Numbered from the stretch's first letter, positions 8,117-17,840 are shown. The stretch is DNA of 64,000 nt from Neisseria elongata subsp. elongata (GCF_900113545.1 NZ_FOPS01000001.1:1-64000); one strand, 5' to 3'. Numbers and translations are program-made. Notes: a model not told the origin generated them from the letters alone.

Positions 8117-11100
8117 CTAGAATTTCCCTTTGATGCCGAGGGTTACGGTGCGGCCTGGTCCGGGGGTGGGCACGTTGCTCATCGGGTCGAGATAGTAGCG
8201 GTTGGTGAGGTTGCCCACGGAGAATTTAACGTCGAAATTGCGGTTTACCGCATAGTTGCCGTAGGCATCAATAATCAGCGACGGCCGCCAGTGGTAGCGT
8301 GCGCCGCTGCTTTGCACCACGAGTGAGAGCCCTTTGCGTATCAGTTCGTTGTATTGGCGGTTGTCGAGCCGGCTGTGGTAGATGCCGCGCAGGCCGAGCT
8401 CCAGCCGTTCGCCCAACAGGCGGGTGCCGAGGTCGAAATTGAGCGAATATTTGGGCTGGAACGCCTGAAAGCCGCGCGTGGAACCGTAGCCGCCCTCGAT
8501 GCAGCCGGGCAGCCCCATGTTGCCGAAGGGGTCGAAATCGACTGTGGTGTCGCGGTCGCAGATTTCCTGCTTGAGACGGTAGGAGCCGCCGAGAGAGGCA
8601 AAAACGGAGCCGGCGTCGAAACGGGTTTGCAGCTCGAGCCCGGCGGTGTTTTTGCGGTCGTATTGGGTGATGCGGAAGTAGTCGGTGGTTTCGATCAGGT
8701 TTTTGATGCTGTTGCGGTAGTAGGTGAGGCGGATATTGCCGGTACGCAGTTTGCTCCAATAGGGGGAGAAATCGAAGCTGTAGCCGACTTCGAAGCTGCG
8801 GCTTTTTTCCGGTCTCAGCTCGAAGCGCGGGGCGGTGGGGGTGGAGATGTGGTTGATGTCGCTATAAATGGAGCCGACTTCGTAGATGCTGGGGAAGCGG
8901 GTGGCCTGGGCATAGCGGGCGAACAGGCGCTGGTTGTCGGTCAGGTCGTAGCTGACGGCGATAGTGGGCGCCCAGGCATGGGCCTTGATGGTTTCGGGCT
9001 GCGCCCAGCGCTGCTCTTCGGTGTAGTTCCGCCGGATTTTCCCCGGCTCCGGCCCGCCGATGTCCTCCGGGTATCTATTATCCGAAGCCAAATCGGTAAT
9101 GCGCGTGCCCCTCTCGGGGGTGCAGCCCCGATGCGGGTTGGTGCACGGGCCTAGCCCAAAGGTATTGCCTATTTTAAACAGATAGCGGTTGAAGCGGCCG
9201 TGCCGCCCCTGCGGATCCTGCACCTGTTCGGAAAAATCGATTTTGCCGTAGGCGGCGTCGAAGGCGCGGCTGTCGAGCTTGCCGTTGCGGAATGGGACAA
9301 AAACCGGCACCACCCGGTATAGGACGGCGTTGATGCCGTAGTACCCCACATTCCCCTGCTCATCCGCATACTCTGCAACATTTGTGCGGCGGTAAGGAGT
9401 CCCGCTGTAAAACGGATAATCGAAACGCTCCAAATGTGCATTTTCCAAATCATAGTAAATCCGACGTTTATCGTCTGCATCCGGATCGCCGGCCAAAGCC
9501 GCAGCCGAATATGCCTGCCGCGCCGCCTGCACTCTGTCCCAGCTGGCGGCTTCTTCTTCGCCCGCCAACTGCCAATAGGGAGCGTAGAGGCCGTCGTAAT
9601 AGCTGTTGGAGCCTTCCCCGCCGGCCTGATAGAGCGGGTCGCGGCGGGCGCGGCCTGCGGCCAGCGCGGTATCCCGTGCGCTGAAATTGTGGTAGCGGAG
9701 GCCGGCGGAAATTTTCAGGCGGTCGGTGGCCTGCCAGTCGAACACCAGGTTGGTGCCCCATTCGCGCCGTTTGCCGCCGCGCGGGCCGGCCAGGTAGGTC
9801 ATGCCGGTGAGCAGGCCGCGCAGGTTGAGCAGGTCTTCGGAATTGGTGATCCTGCTCTCTTCGCTCAGCCGTTCGCGCTGGTAGTCGGCGGAAAGGGTCA
9901 TGTTCAGGCGCGGGTGCAGGCGGAAGCGGTTGCTGAGGTCGAAGCCGGTGCGGGTGATGCGGGTTTTCTGCTCGGCATTGCTCAACACGGCGAATTTGCG
10001 GCCGTCGTTGGGGTTGATGGCGAGGATTTCTTCGCGGGTTTTGGAAAGGAAGCCGGGAAGCGTGCCGAAGAAGGGGGCGGCAGGGCCGTTCAGATCGTCG
10101 CAGCTTAAGCCGGATGCGGCATCCAGCCGGTCCGGGCGGCCGCGGTGGGTGCACCAATACCATTTGTCGAATAGCTGGTCGCGGTTGGCGGCTACCAGGG
10201 CGGCGCCGCCGCTCTGGTAGCGGGTGGTGTCGGTTTTAATCTGCCAGAAGCTGCTTTCCAAATCGAGCCAGCGGCTGCCTTCCGGCTTCCAGCTCCAGCC
10301 GAGTTTGTAGGTGTCGGTGCGGACTTTGGAGTCGATGTTTTGGTTTTGGCGCATCAGCTGGGTTGTTCTCGACAAACGTCATTTCGTAGGCGGTTTGGAA
10401 GGGGTTGATTTCGCCGAAACGGATGTCGCTGCGCATATATTGCCAGCCGAGCTTGTGGCTGCCGGGCAAGTGCCAGTTGTTTTTCAGCAGCAGGGTTTTG
10501 GTTTCGGTGTTGGTGTTGTAGACCTCGCGCCCTTCGGGGAACATTTTGGCCATGTTGGGCACCAGCGTGGCGGTGCTCAGGCATTCTTCATCGGTACCGC
10601 CGGTTTCGTAGCAGCGGCTATAGGCATAAATCGGGTTGTTGCGATAGCCGCCGGCACCGGCCTTGCCGGCATAATAGTTGCCTTTGCTGCGGTAGCTGTA
10701 GGCGGCCAAGCCGTCGGCAATATCGGTTTTGAAGGCGGCTGCACCCTGCCAATAGCGGTCGCCGCCGAAACGGTTGTTTTTGCGGCGCGGGTCTTCAAAG
10801 CTGCCTTGGTCGAATATCAGGGTTTGCGGGGTGTTGGTGCCTACGCCGCCAAGTACATTGTCGCCGTCGGCGGTGGCGCCGATGGGCAGGGTGCGGTAGT
10901 CGTCCCAGCCGAGCCAGCGGGTAAAGTCGTATTGGGGCTTGACGGCGTTGTTGGATTGCTCGGTGGCTACCTGAAAGCCCCATTTGCGCCCTTCGGGCAC
11001 GATGTCGGCGGCTTCGATGGTGCGGATGATGACCGCGCCGCCCACGCCGGATTTCACGCCGCGTGTGAGGGCGGGGCTTTTCTCCACCGCGATGCTGCGG

Positions 11101-11555
11101 AACAGGGCGGGGTCTAGATAATTGCGGTCTACCACGCCGTAGTTGTTCATCCACACGTCGATGGTTTGCTCGGTGCCGTCCACGGTAACCGGGATGCGGC
11201 CCTTGCCCGCGATGCCGCGGATATTGGGCGTAATCGCGCCGCCGGCGGTACGGGTGTTCATGTTGTACACGCCGTTCAGGCCTTTGAGCACGTCGCCGGC
11301 GGCGTTAATCCGGTAGCGTTCGAGGTATTCCTTGCCGACGTAGGCGTTGGAGACGTTTTTGTAATACACGTCGTCCGCGCCTTTTTGGTCGGCACTGCGT
11401 TTGCCGGTAACGGTCAGCGCTTCGATGTTGCTGCTTTCGGTTACTTCGGCGGGCGGGTTGTCGGCGGCATAGGCGGGGAGGGCAATGAGGATGCCTGCGA
11501 GGCTGACGGCGAGGATTTTCGGCCGTGAGGGGAATTTGGATTTGTTTTCGGACAT
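8117..11555 (-). pseudogene. TonB-dependent outer-membrane receptor, frameshifted
   Basis: Two overlapping frames make one receptor of about 1,140 residues. The 5' frame (10236-11555) carries a signal peptide, a TonB-box-like segment (EALTVTGKRS) and the plug domain with IRGIAGKGRIPVTVDGTEQT. The 3' frame (8117 to about 10375) carries the barrel and ends in VTLGIKGKF with the usual terminal Phe. The frames part near 10360-10370, in a CCC run; removing one C would rejoin them. Everything else looks intact, so the lesion is recent or a sequencing error. It is clearly paralogous to the intact receptor at 31738-35106: the plug and the last 30 residues are almost the same, while the middle loops differ. 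The ligand is unknown. Confidence 0.85.
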
Positions 11556-11632
11556 TTCTGCAACCTTTCTGTAATCCTTCGTAATGGGATGTGAAGGTTG
11601 CGATGTTAATACAAATGATAGCGCGCATCAAT
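11502..11632. repeat. duplicated receptor 5' end and leader (copy 2)
   Basis: This is the counterpart of positions 1-131. Here the repeat sits in its native-looking place: it includes the receptor start codon and leader, and continues into an AT-rich promoter region. Confidence 0.85.
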
Positions 11633-11647
11633 TATTAAAATAATGAT
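11631..11647 (-). promoter_or_regulatory. Fur-box-like AT dyad upstream of the receptor
   Basis: ATTATTAAAATAATGAT is a near-palindrome about 75 bases upstream of the receptor start, in an AT-rich gap. Iron- or zinc-responsive control is common for such receptors; this assignment rests only on the dyad. Confidence 0.3.
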
Positions 11648-11875
11648 GGGAAAAGGTGCCGAAAACTAAAAATAGTTTAAAATTTTATTTTGTTTCAGAT
11701 GCATCTTTGCTATTTTATATTTTGCTTGATGTTTAAACGGCATATAACCTAAGCATGATTGTTTCAAAAGATGTATCAATGGCGGAGCGCAGCCAACAAC
11801 AGCTTAACCCAAACCGCGGTTTACGTTACAATACACGCCGATTTCCCCTTCTCATTTACTCAGGAATAACGAAGC

Positions 11876-12346
11876 ATGACAAAAGAAACCGCCTTGGGTG
11901 CGGCACTGAAAACCGCAGTGCAAACCATGAGCAAAAAGAAGCAAACCGATATGATTGCCGACTATATCTACGGCAAATTTGATGTTTTCAAACGCTTTAA
12001 GCCTTTGGCATTGGGCATCGACCAGGATTTAATCGCGGCCATGCCGCAATATGATTCTGCCCTGATTATGCGCGTGCTGGCCAATCACTGCCGCCGTCCG
12101 CGCTATTTGAAGGCATTGGCACGCGGCGGCAAACGTTTTGATTTGAACAACCGTTTCAAAGGCGAAGTAACGCCGGAAGAGCAGGCTGTTGCCGCGCAAA
12201 ATCCGATGGTGAAAGAAATGTTGGAAAAACAGGCGGCACGCCGTGCCGAGGCGGAAGCGGCAAAGGAAGAGGGCGGTGAAACGCAATCTGCTGAAGCCGT
12301 TGAGGCCGCCGTGCAGGAAGCGGCTCCCGAAACTTCAGCCGAATAA
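11876..12346 (+). CDS. proQ: RNA chaperone ProQ (minimal FinO-domain form)
   Basis: A 156-residue protein made of little more than a FinO/ProQ domain (about 1-115), with the signature LGIDQDLIAAMP, MRVLANHCRRPRYLKAL and GGKRFDLNNRFKGEVT. An acidic, Ala/Glu-rich tail follows. Neisseria encode this short ProQ, which binds structured sRNAs and mRNA 3' ends; enterobacterial ProQ has an extra C-terminal domain that is absent here. A DUS-pair terminator follows directly. Confidence 0.92.
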   Translation: MTKETALGAALKTAVQTMSKKKQTDMIADYIYGKFDVFKRFKPLALGIDQDLIAAMPQYDSALIMRVLANHCRRPRYLKALARGGKRFDLNNRFKGEVTPEEQAVAAQNPMVKEMLEKQAARRAEAEAAKEEGGETQSAEAVEAAVQEAAPETSAE

Positions 12347-12351
12347 ACGGC

Positions 12352-12389
12352 AGGCCGTCTGAAAGTCAAACCGGGTTTTCAGACGGCCT
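12352..12389. terminator. inverted DUS pair after proQ
   Basis: AGGCCGTCTGAA, a 14-base loop and the complement, followed by a T-run (CCTTTTTC). It starts 5 bases after the proQ stop. Confidence 0.75.
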
Positions 12390-12418
12390 TTTTCTTGTGT
12401 GAAACCTTGGAGTGCATT

Positions 12419-12829
12419 ATGAACGATTTCGAACGGATTTACCGCGATTGGCACGAATACGCAAAAAACCGCGATACCGAAGCGTTAATCGGGCTGTATG
12501 CGGACGATGCCGTGCTGGAAAGCCCGCTTGTCCCTGTTATCTTAAATATTGAGAGCGGGATTCTGAATGGGAAAGCCGAAATCCTGCGTTTTTTACAGGA
12601 AGGCACGCGGCGGCGGCCGAATGAATTGGTACGCTGGTATCGCGACGGCAGCCGTTTTATTTCAGGGGATACGCTGATTTGGGAATATCCGCGCCAAACG
12701 CCCGACGGCAATCAGGTCGATATTCTTGAAGTGATGCGGATCGGGCAGGGAAAAATCCGGCATCATCGGATTTATTGGGGCTGGTTCGGAACGCAAATAC
12801 TGATACGTTCGGCATCCGGCAAAGCATAA
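12419..12829 (+). CDS. NTF2/SnoaL-like domain protein
   Basis: A 136-residue cytoplasmic protein with no signal peptide. The start MNDFERIYRDWHEY at 12419 sits behind TTGGAGTGC; an earlier in-frame ATG adds eight residues without family support. The NTF2-like pattern is an N-terminal helix, then LIGLYADDAVLESPLV, NGKAEILRFLQEG, and a final beta strand (IRHHRIYWGWFG). Such single-domain proteins act as small hydrolases, isomerases or binding proteins; nothing narrows it here. It sits between proQ and pssA. Confidence 0.65.
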   Translation: MNDFERIYRDWHEYAKNRDTEALIGLYADDAVLESPLVPVILNIESGILNGKAEILRFLQEGTRRRPNELVRWYRDGSRFISGDTLIWEYPRQTPDGNQVDILEVMRIGQGKIRHHRIYWGWFGTQILIRSASGKA

Positions 12830-12926
12830 GCAATAAATCGGCCGTCCGAGAAGGCCGTCTGAAAAGCCCGTTTCGGGCAAATCGGGTATAATCATTCTGT
12901 TCTCCAACAACCGACGGCTTTTCATT

Positions 12927-13715
12927 ATGGCCACAGAACCATCCCGCAGCGGCATGGAAATCCGCCGCAGCCTGCGGCAGAACAGCATTTATGTGCTGCC
13001 CAATTCCTTTACCATCGCCGCCCTGTTTTCCGCTTTTTACGCCATCACCCAGGCCATGCACGGTTACTACGAAACCGCCGCCATCGCCGTTTTCATTTCG
13101 ATGCTGCTTGACGGCATGGACGGCCGTGTCGCACGCTGGACGAACAGCCAAAGCGCGTTCGGCGAACAGCTCGACAGTTTGGCGGACATGGTCAGCTTCG
13201 GCGTCGCCCCCGCACTGATTGCCTACAAATGGCAACTTTTCCACTTCGGCAAAATCGGCTATACCGTCGCCTTTATCTATTGCGCCTGCGCCGCCCTGCG
13301 CCTGGCCCTGTTCAATACTTTGATCGGAACCGGCAAAGCGGACAAACGCTGGTTTGTCGGCGTGCCTAGCCCGACGGCGGCCGCCTTGATTGTCGGCTTG
13401 ATTTGGGTAAACCACAGCGTGGAAAATTTTGCCGGTGAGAAATGGTGGGCATTGTTCATCACCCTGTTTGCCGGGCTTTCTATGGTGGTTCAGATTCCGT
13501 TTTGGAGTTTCAAGGAAATCAACGTCCACCGGAAAGTGCCGTTTTTCGTGATGATTTTAATCATGCTCGGCCTGTTGATATTGGCCTTGAAACCCGCGCT
13601 TGTCCTGTTTTTATTCTTCCTCGGCTACAGCCTGTCCGGTTATGTGATGTACGGCTGGCGGTTTTGGAAAAAACGGCAGCGCAAACAGGCCGTACCTCCT
13701 ACCGCATCCCGATAA
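12927..13715 (+). CDS. pssA: CDP-diacylglycerol-serine O-phosphatidyltransferase
   Basis: A 262-residue integral membrane enzyme of the CDP-alcohol phosphatidyltransferase family. It makes phosphatidylserine, the precursor of phosphatidylethanolamine. The catalytic motif D-x2-DG-x2-AR-x8-G-x3-D-x3-D is complete in DGMDGRVARWTNSQSAFGE followed by QLDSLADM, at about residues 57-83. Several hydrophobic helices follow (for example FVMILIMLGLLILALKPALVLFLFFLG). A TATAAT box (12885-12890) lies about 37 bases before the start. Confidence 0.9.
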   Translation: MATEPSRSGMEIRRSLRQNSIYVLPNSFTIAALFSAFYAITQAMHGYYETAAIAVFISMLLDGMDGRVARWTNSQSAFGEQLDSLADMVSFGVAPALIAYKWQLFHFGKIGYTVAFIYCACAALRLALFNTLIGTGKADKRWFVGVPSPTAAALIVGLIWVNHSVENFAGEKWWALFITLFAGLSMVVQIPFWSFKEINVHRKVPFFVMILIMLGLLILALKPALVLFLFFLGYSLSGYVMYGWRFWKKRQRKQAVPPTASR

Positions 13716-13781
13716 ACCGTTTCGGCCGTCTTTTCAGACGGCCTCCCTTCATCCGATTGCAACGAAAAACGATAATTTGAC

Positions 13782-14516
13782 ATGAACACATCCGACACCC
13801 CCATCGTTACCGACATCGACCGTCCCGTCCTTATCCCGCCCGGCGGCCATAAAAAAGTCCTGCTGCATTCCTGCTGCGCCCCGTGCAGTGGCGAAGTGAT
13901 GGAAGCCATGCTCGCCAGCGGCATCGACTACACCATCTACTTCTACAACCCCAACATCCACCCGCTCAAAGAATACATGTTGCGCAAAGAAGAAAACATG
14001 CGCTTCGCCGACAAATTCGGCATCCCCTTCATCGACAAAGACGACGACTACGAAAACGACCGCAAAGAATGGTTTGCCAAAGCCAAAGGCATGGAATTCG
14101 AACCCGAACGCGGCATCCGCTGCACCATGTGTTTCGACATGCGTTTCGAAAAAGCCGCCCAATACGCCCACGAAAACGGCTTCCCCGTCTTCACCAGCTC
14201 GCTGGGCATTTCCCGCTGGAAAAACATGAAGCAAATCAACGACTGCGGTCACCGTGCCGCCGAGCCTTATGACGATTTGGTTTACTGGGATTTCAATTGG
14301 CGCAAAGGCGGCGGCAGTGCGCGCATGATTGAAATCAGCAAACGCGAACATTTCTACCAACAAGAATACTGCGGCTGCGCCTACTCCCTGCGCGACTCCA
14401 ACGCCCACCGCAAATCGCAAGGCCGCATCCCCATCAAACTCGGCGTGCTGTATTACGGCGACGAATCGACGCAATACGAAAACGTACAACCCGCAAAAAT
14501 CAAAACGGACGAATAA
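13782..14516 (+). CDS. queH: epoxyqueuosine reductase QueH
   Basis: A 244-residue DUF208/QueH protein, the non-cobalamin enzyme that reduces epoxyqueuosine to queuosine in tRNA. The cysteine motifs expected for the iron-sulfur and metal sites are present: [11 protein letters not shown] (about 26-36), [16 protein letters not shown] (about 108-123) and [12 protein letters not shown] (about 194-205). Start ATG at 13782 follows a DUS 40 bases upstream. A terminator-type DUS pair follows the stop. Confidence 0.92.
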   Translation: MNTSDTPIVTDIDRPVLIPPGGHKKVLLHSCCAPCSGEVMEAMLASGIDYTIYFYNPNIHPLKEYMLRKEENMRFADKFGIPFIDKDDDYENDRKEWFAKAKGMEFEPERGIRCTMCFDMRFEKAAQYAHENGFPVFTSSLGISRWKNMKQINDCGHRAAEPYDDLVYWDFNWRKGGGSARMIEISKREHFYQQEYCGCAYSLRDSNAHRKSQGRIPIKLGVLYYGDESTQYENVQPAKIKTDE

Positions 14517-14530
14517 GCCCGATAACTAAA

Positions 14531-14569
14531 AGGCCGTCTGAAAGCCCACACAGTGTTTTCAGACGGCCT
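14531..14569. terminator. inverted DUS pair after queH
   Basis: AGGCCGTCTGAA, a 15-base loop and the complement, with a short T-run. It lies 14 bases after the queH stop and just outside the prophage remnant. Confidence 0.75.
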
Positions 14570-14600
14570 TTTATTTGCGCCTGTTGTAAGGTCGCGCGGG

Positions 14601-14670
14601 TTTTGTCATAGTTTTGCATTTGTTTTGTCATAGGCTGTGACAAAACCCGCGCACAGAACCTATGACAAAA
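14601..14670. repeat. phage-end repeats, side A
   Basis: TTTTGTCATA occurs at 14601-14610 and 14623-14632, and TATGACAAAA inverted at 14661-14670. Within the stretch GCGCGGGTTTTGTCA pairs with TGACAAAACCCGCGC, giving a long hairpin. The same decamer recurs at 17789-17798. Such repeats fit the multiple transposase-binding sites at Mu-like ends. Confidence 0.5.
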
Positions 14671-14780
14671 GATGTGCAAATTTTAACTCACCCATCAGCT
14701 TTTGCATAAATTTATCCCCGTTTAATGGCCTGTTAAACGGGGATTATCTTATACCTTTAAGAGTCGCATGCCGCTTGTCG

Positions 14781-15172
14781 TCAGAACTTATAAATCAGGT
14801 AGTCGTCGTAGCTAGAATTGCGGTTGATGGTGCTGCTCACAGTCAAGGTTTGGCTGCCTGCAAAACGCTCCCATCCGGGCAGGCGCAGTTCGGCCACGAG
14901 GTCAAGATAGGCAGGCAGTTCGCTGCGGGTGCTGGAGAAGAAGACAAATGGCGGCCGCACCATTGCCATTAGTCGCAGGAACTCGACCATGCCTAAGTAG
15001 GCTGCCTTGCGATAGTTACCCTGCTGGGTGCAGACGTAGGGCGGGTCGAGTACCAATAACGTGCGCGGGTTGCCGATATGTTGCGGTAGCAGCTCGCGGT
15101 AGGATTGGCCGACTATCTCCACGCCTTGCAGGTAGTCTTGTGCCTCGGGGTAGCGGCAGGTTTCAAATGCAG
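14781..15172 (-). pseudogene. D12-class DNA adenine methylase, C-terminal fragment
   Basis: The frame carries the catalytic motif LLVLDPPYVC (DPPY, as in Dam-type enzymes) and continues through FLRLMAMVRPPFVFFSSTRS to a natural-looking end, NSSYDDYLIYKF. The N-terminal half with the SAM-binding FxGxG motif is missing: homology begins near 15172, where the overlapping transposase frame takes over. The open frame extends further upstream only as out-of-frame transposase sequence. It probably cannot methylate DNA. Confidence 0.7.
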
Positions 15173-16006
15173 GAAATCGCGCCGTTTGTGCGGCAGGATG
15201 TTTTTCAAATCCCGTGCTCCGCGCCGCCCCCGTTCCCGCTCCACATTGCCCACCTTGTCCAGCCAGCGGCGCACGGTATGGATACTCGGGCATTCATTCC
15301 CGTCCGATTCCAGCCTCCGTAAAAAAAAACGGTAAGCTTCGGCAACTGACGGTTTCATCGGCAGACGGTAGCATTCCAGAAACAGCGGCAGCCAAGACGG
15401 TACGTTCATATCTTTCTGTGATATTTTCGGCGCAAGGCTGTTACATTCGCGGGCTGCAAACCAACGCTTGATTGTCCGCACGCTCGGCAGCTTTCCACCG
15501 CCGCCGCGCCCATCCGCCGCAAGGGAAAACAGCTTCGCAATATGCTCGAAGCCCGACATCTTCGCCTGAGTCAAAACAGTAGTAATCGCCGCCTCCTTCG
15601 ATACGCCCGCTTCGGCCATTACCCGCTCAACCGCCGTCAGTACACCGCGGCGCGATGCTTCGCATAAACGCTGTTGTTCGGTCGAACCATCGACAATACA
15701 CACCGTTTCAGGCAGGGCGAGTGGGGTTTCTTCATTCCTGACGGCGGGTTTGCCTTCCATCTCCGTGGGCGAGGGCAAATCTTCCAGTCCGCCCAAGGCC
15801 TCCTCCAGCTTCCGCGTCTGAATCTGTTTCATCACATCGGGTGGCGGGGCATATTCACGGCGTTTGCCGTTTTTTCCGCCCTGACAAGAGGCTTCAATAA
15901 AAGACCACTTCTCTCGTTCAACCTTATATAAGATTGCTCTGTTCGTCTTAGGAAATTTTTCCAAGTTCATTTCTAATAACTCGGAAATTGAGTAATGCGT
16001 TTTCAT
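15113..16006 (-). pseudogene. Mu-like transposase, N-terminal DNA-binding part only
   Basis: A 297-residue open frame. It begins with a Mu-type winged-helix domain (YSISELLEMNLEKFPKTNRA, then KVEREKWSF and CQGGKNG). Two helical DNA-binding segments follow (VRTIKRWFAARECNSL and IHTVRRWLDKVGN), like the sub-domains that bind Mu ends in MuA. The DDE catalytic core expected after about residue 280 is absent. The frame ends in KRRDFLHLKP plus about 15 residues read out of frame through methylase DNA. Start ATG overlaps the ner stop by 4 bases. Transposition would need help in trans. Confidence 0.75.
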
Positions 16007-16251
16007 GCCGCTGCCTCTTTATATAAGTGTGCGTAGCGCGGGCGGATGCGCCGCCCGTCCTTTGTCCACCGCTCCGGCCACAATTTGTGCAGCGGCTTGC
16101 CCAAAACCTCGGCAATTGCCACCTCGCCCGCAGTCGAAGGCTTCCTTAAAGCCTGACGCACCGTGCTTTCGCCGACACCCGCCATCGCAGCCACATCGGC
16201 AAGCGACAGCCCCTTCATCTTGATTTCAGCCCTAATCAGTTCCGGGTGCAT
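16003..16251 (-). CDS. Ner-like transcriptional regulator
   Basis: An 82-residue helix-turn-helix protein (MHPELIRAEIKMKGLSLADV, then AAMAGVGESTVRQAL). The Nlp/Ner pattern includes GKPLHKLWPERW near the C-terminus. In Mu, Ner turns down the early promoter to favour lytic growth. Start at 16251 follows a good AGGAGG-like site (GGAGGTTGTTT on the minus strand). It overlaps the transposase start (ATGA). It reads divergently from the repressor, the usual genetic switch layout. Confidence 0.8.
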   Translation of the reverse strand: MHPELIRAEIKMKGLSLADVAAMAGVGESTVRQALRKPSTAGEVAIAEVLGKPLHKLWPERWTKDGRRIRPRYAHLYKEAAA

Positions 16252-16271
16252 AAACAACCTCCTGTTAAATA

Positions 16272-16484
16272 TTAGACGGGGCGGATGAAATTCCACGTAT
16301 CGGCACCCAGTCCGGCAGCGCATGCGTCGTAATAGTTACCGCCAAACACTTCTTTTTTACCGTTCAGCCATACAATCAGGTGCTTTTTGGTTTTTCCACG
16401 CCCTTGGGCAAAGATTCGCCCTACCGTGCTTTCCTGATTTGTATTCCAATCATTCATTCTCATAACATTTGCAACATGTTTCAT
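16272..16484 (-). CDS. small prophage protein, unknown
   Basis: A 70-residue protein, the first gene of the leftward early operon, 20 bases upstream of ner. It is rich in aromatic and basic residues (KKHLIVWLNGKKEVFGGNYY, then DACAAGLGADTWNFI). No family is recognised. A purine-rich AAAGGACTTAAAAAATG precedes the start. Its position suggests an early phage function; nothing in the sequence says which. Confidence 0.55.
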   Translation of the reverse strand: MKHVANVMRMNDWNTNQESTVGRIFAQGRGKTKKHLIVWLNGKKEVFGGNYYDACAAGLGADTWNFIRPV

Positions 16485-16806
16485 TTTTTAAGTCCTTTCG
16501 CATTTGTTGAATATTTCAATAAAACTGCTTAATCGGCCGTCTGAATCATTTTCAGACGGCCTGTTAAACAGTCTCCTTCCTGACGGGTCGAATACCCGTC
16601 TTTTTCGGCTTTTTTCCAAATTGTTAAAGAGCATCGCAAAATCGGCTATACTTCTTTAAAGCTGTCGTTTCGCTGTTTTTAAAATTATATAGCTTGGAAA
16701 AATCATTGCAACATAAATTTCCAAGTAATTTCCAAGATTTTAAATATAGTATTGATTTTAATATGAAAATAATTTCTAAGATTTTTTCTATGTTTTTAGA
16801 TGGAGC
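16485..16806. promoter_or_regulatory. divergent prophage control region with TTTCCAAG repeats
   Basis: The AT-rich gap between repressor and early genes holds an octamer TTTCCAAG in several copies: inverted at 16693-16700, direct at 16718-16725 and 16729-16736, a one-mismatch copy (TTTCTAAG) at 16773-16780, and another direct copy just inside the repressor gene at 16856-16863. Such spaced repeats over a divergent promoter fit repressor operators. A DUS pair (about 16535-16562) lies on the early-gene side. Confidence 0.5.
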
Positions 16807-17625
16807 ATGGAAATGAAAAATTCAAAATTCAGTATTTCGGAAATTCAAAATTTAGTTTCCAAGAATGATTTAAAAAGCCTTCCCCTTACAGTACGCGCCA
16901 TCCAGTACAGGGCGGAAAAAGAAAACTGGGATTACGAAGAAGTACCGACTCAGGGTGGTAAAAATGGATTAAAGAAAATTTACACGCTCCCTGCATATCT
17001 GATTGATGAATTAGAGAAAAATGATTTAATACCCCAGTCTGAAATAATATCTTCGCCAAAACAGCCCGCACCTGCCAAATTGCACCGCCCCTATTTAAAA
17101 ACTGGCAAGCATGCGGCAGGCGAACCAGTTGCTTCCTTCATGCAGCCCATGGTGGATGGTTACGACGATTGGGCGGAGCAGCAGAATACGGATTTAATAG
17201 TGCCCGTGCGCTACCATACCAACGTATTCGGCAGCGCGGGCAACGGCTACGAGATGCTGGAAGAGGTCAATACCGAAGCCATGTGGTTCCGCCGTTCGTT
17301 CTTCGACGTGCTGGGCGTGCCGCCCGCCCGCTGCTTCTGCACCCGCGTCAAAGGTAACAGCATGCATCCCACGCTGACAGACGGCGGCACGGTGCTGTGG
17401 CAGATGACGTCGCGTTATATGAGCGAAGGTATCTACCTATTTCGTCAAGTCGGAGAACTTCGCATTAAGCGTTTGCAGCAAATCAACAGCTTTACTTTCC
17501 GCATTATCAGTGACAACCCTAACGACACTCTTTATCCGATTACGGATTTAGATTTGCGCGAAATGCAGGATTACGAGTTTGAGATTTACGGCCGCTACCT
17601 GTGGGATTGCAGCATTAAGCTGTGA
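16807..17625 (+). CDS. Mu-like prophage repressor with S24 (LexA/CI-type) domain
   Basis: A 272-residue protein. The N-terminus is a Mu-type winged helix (FSISEIQNLVSKNDLKSLPL, WDYEEVPTQGGKNG), related to that of the transposase beside it, so both probably read similar DNA. The C-terminal half (about 150-272) is an S24 peptidase-like domain with the catalytic pair in place: Ser in VKGNSMHPTLTDG and Lys in GELRIKRLQ. The usual cleavage site is hard to pinpoint in the linker. It probably keeps the early operon off and could be cleaved during an SOS response. A second ATG two codons in is possible. Confidence 0.8.
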   Translation: MEMKNSKFSISEIQNLVSKNDLKSLPLTVRAIQYRAEKENWDYEEVPTQGGKNGLKKIYTLPAYLIDELEKNDLIPQSEIISSPKQPAPAKLHRPYLKTGKHAAGEPVASFMQPMVDGYDDWAEQQNTDLIVPVRYHTNVFGSAGNGYEMLEEVNTEAMWFRRSFFDVLGVPPARCFCTRVKGNSMHPTLTDGGTVLWQMTSRYMSEGIYLFRQVGELRIKRLQQINSFTFRIISDNPNDTLYPITDLDLREMQDYEFEIYGRYLWDCSIKL

Positions 17626-17654
17626 TGGCTTTTGATGACTTTGTGATAAGTCCC

Positions 17655-17798
17655 ATGACAAAAATCGCGCGAAACTGTCAGAACTTTGACAAGTTTTGCG
17701 CGATTTTTTGCATTTTCAAATTTTGTCGGGTTTTCTTCTATTTTTCTGTTTTTATTAAAATTTCACCCTTTTTTTTCTAATTCCCCACTATGACAAAA
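17655..17798. repeat. phage-end repeats, side B
   Basis: ATGACAAAAAT near 17655 and TATGACAAAA at 17789-17798 match the words at 14601-14670. In between, ATCGCGCGAAACT and AGTTTTGCGCGAT form a hairpin. This is the attL-like end beyond the repressor. Confidence 0.45.
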
Positions 17799-17840
17799 CT
17801 AACACCTCCCCACACCTGTATCTGCCGATGACGGCACAGG

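Larger units (their letters stand above)
14601..17798. mobile_element. Mu-like prophage reduced to a mini-element
   Basis: The gene order is that of a Mu-type phage left end read right to left: repressor (16807-17625), divergent Ner (16003-16251), then transposase. The transposase breaks off after about 280 codons and is joined directly to the C-terminal part of a D12-class adenine methylase, a gene normally found far away at the other end of such phages. TATGACAAAA-type words sit at both borders (14601-14670 and 17655-17798), as expected for transposase-binding ends. All head, tail and lysis genes are gone. The exact ends and target duplication were not resolved. Confidence 0.7.
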
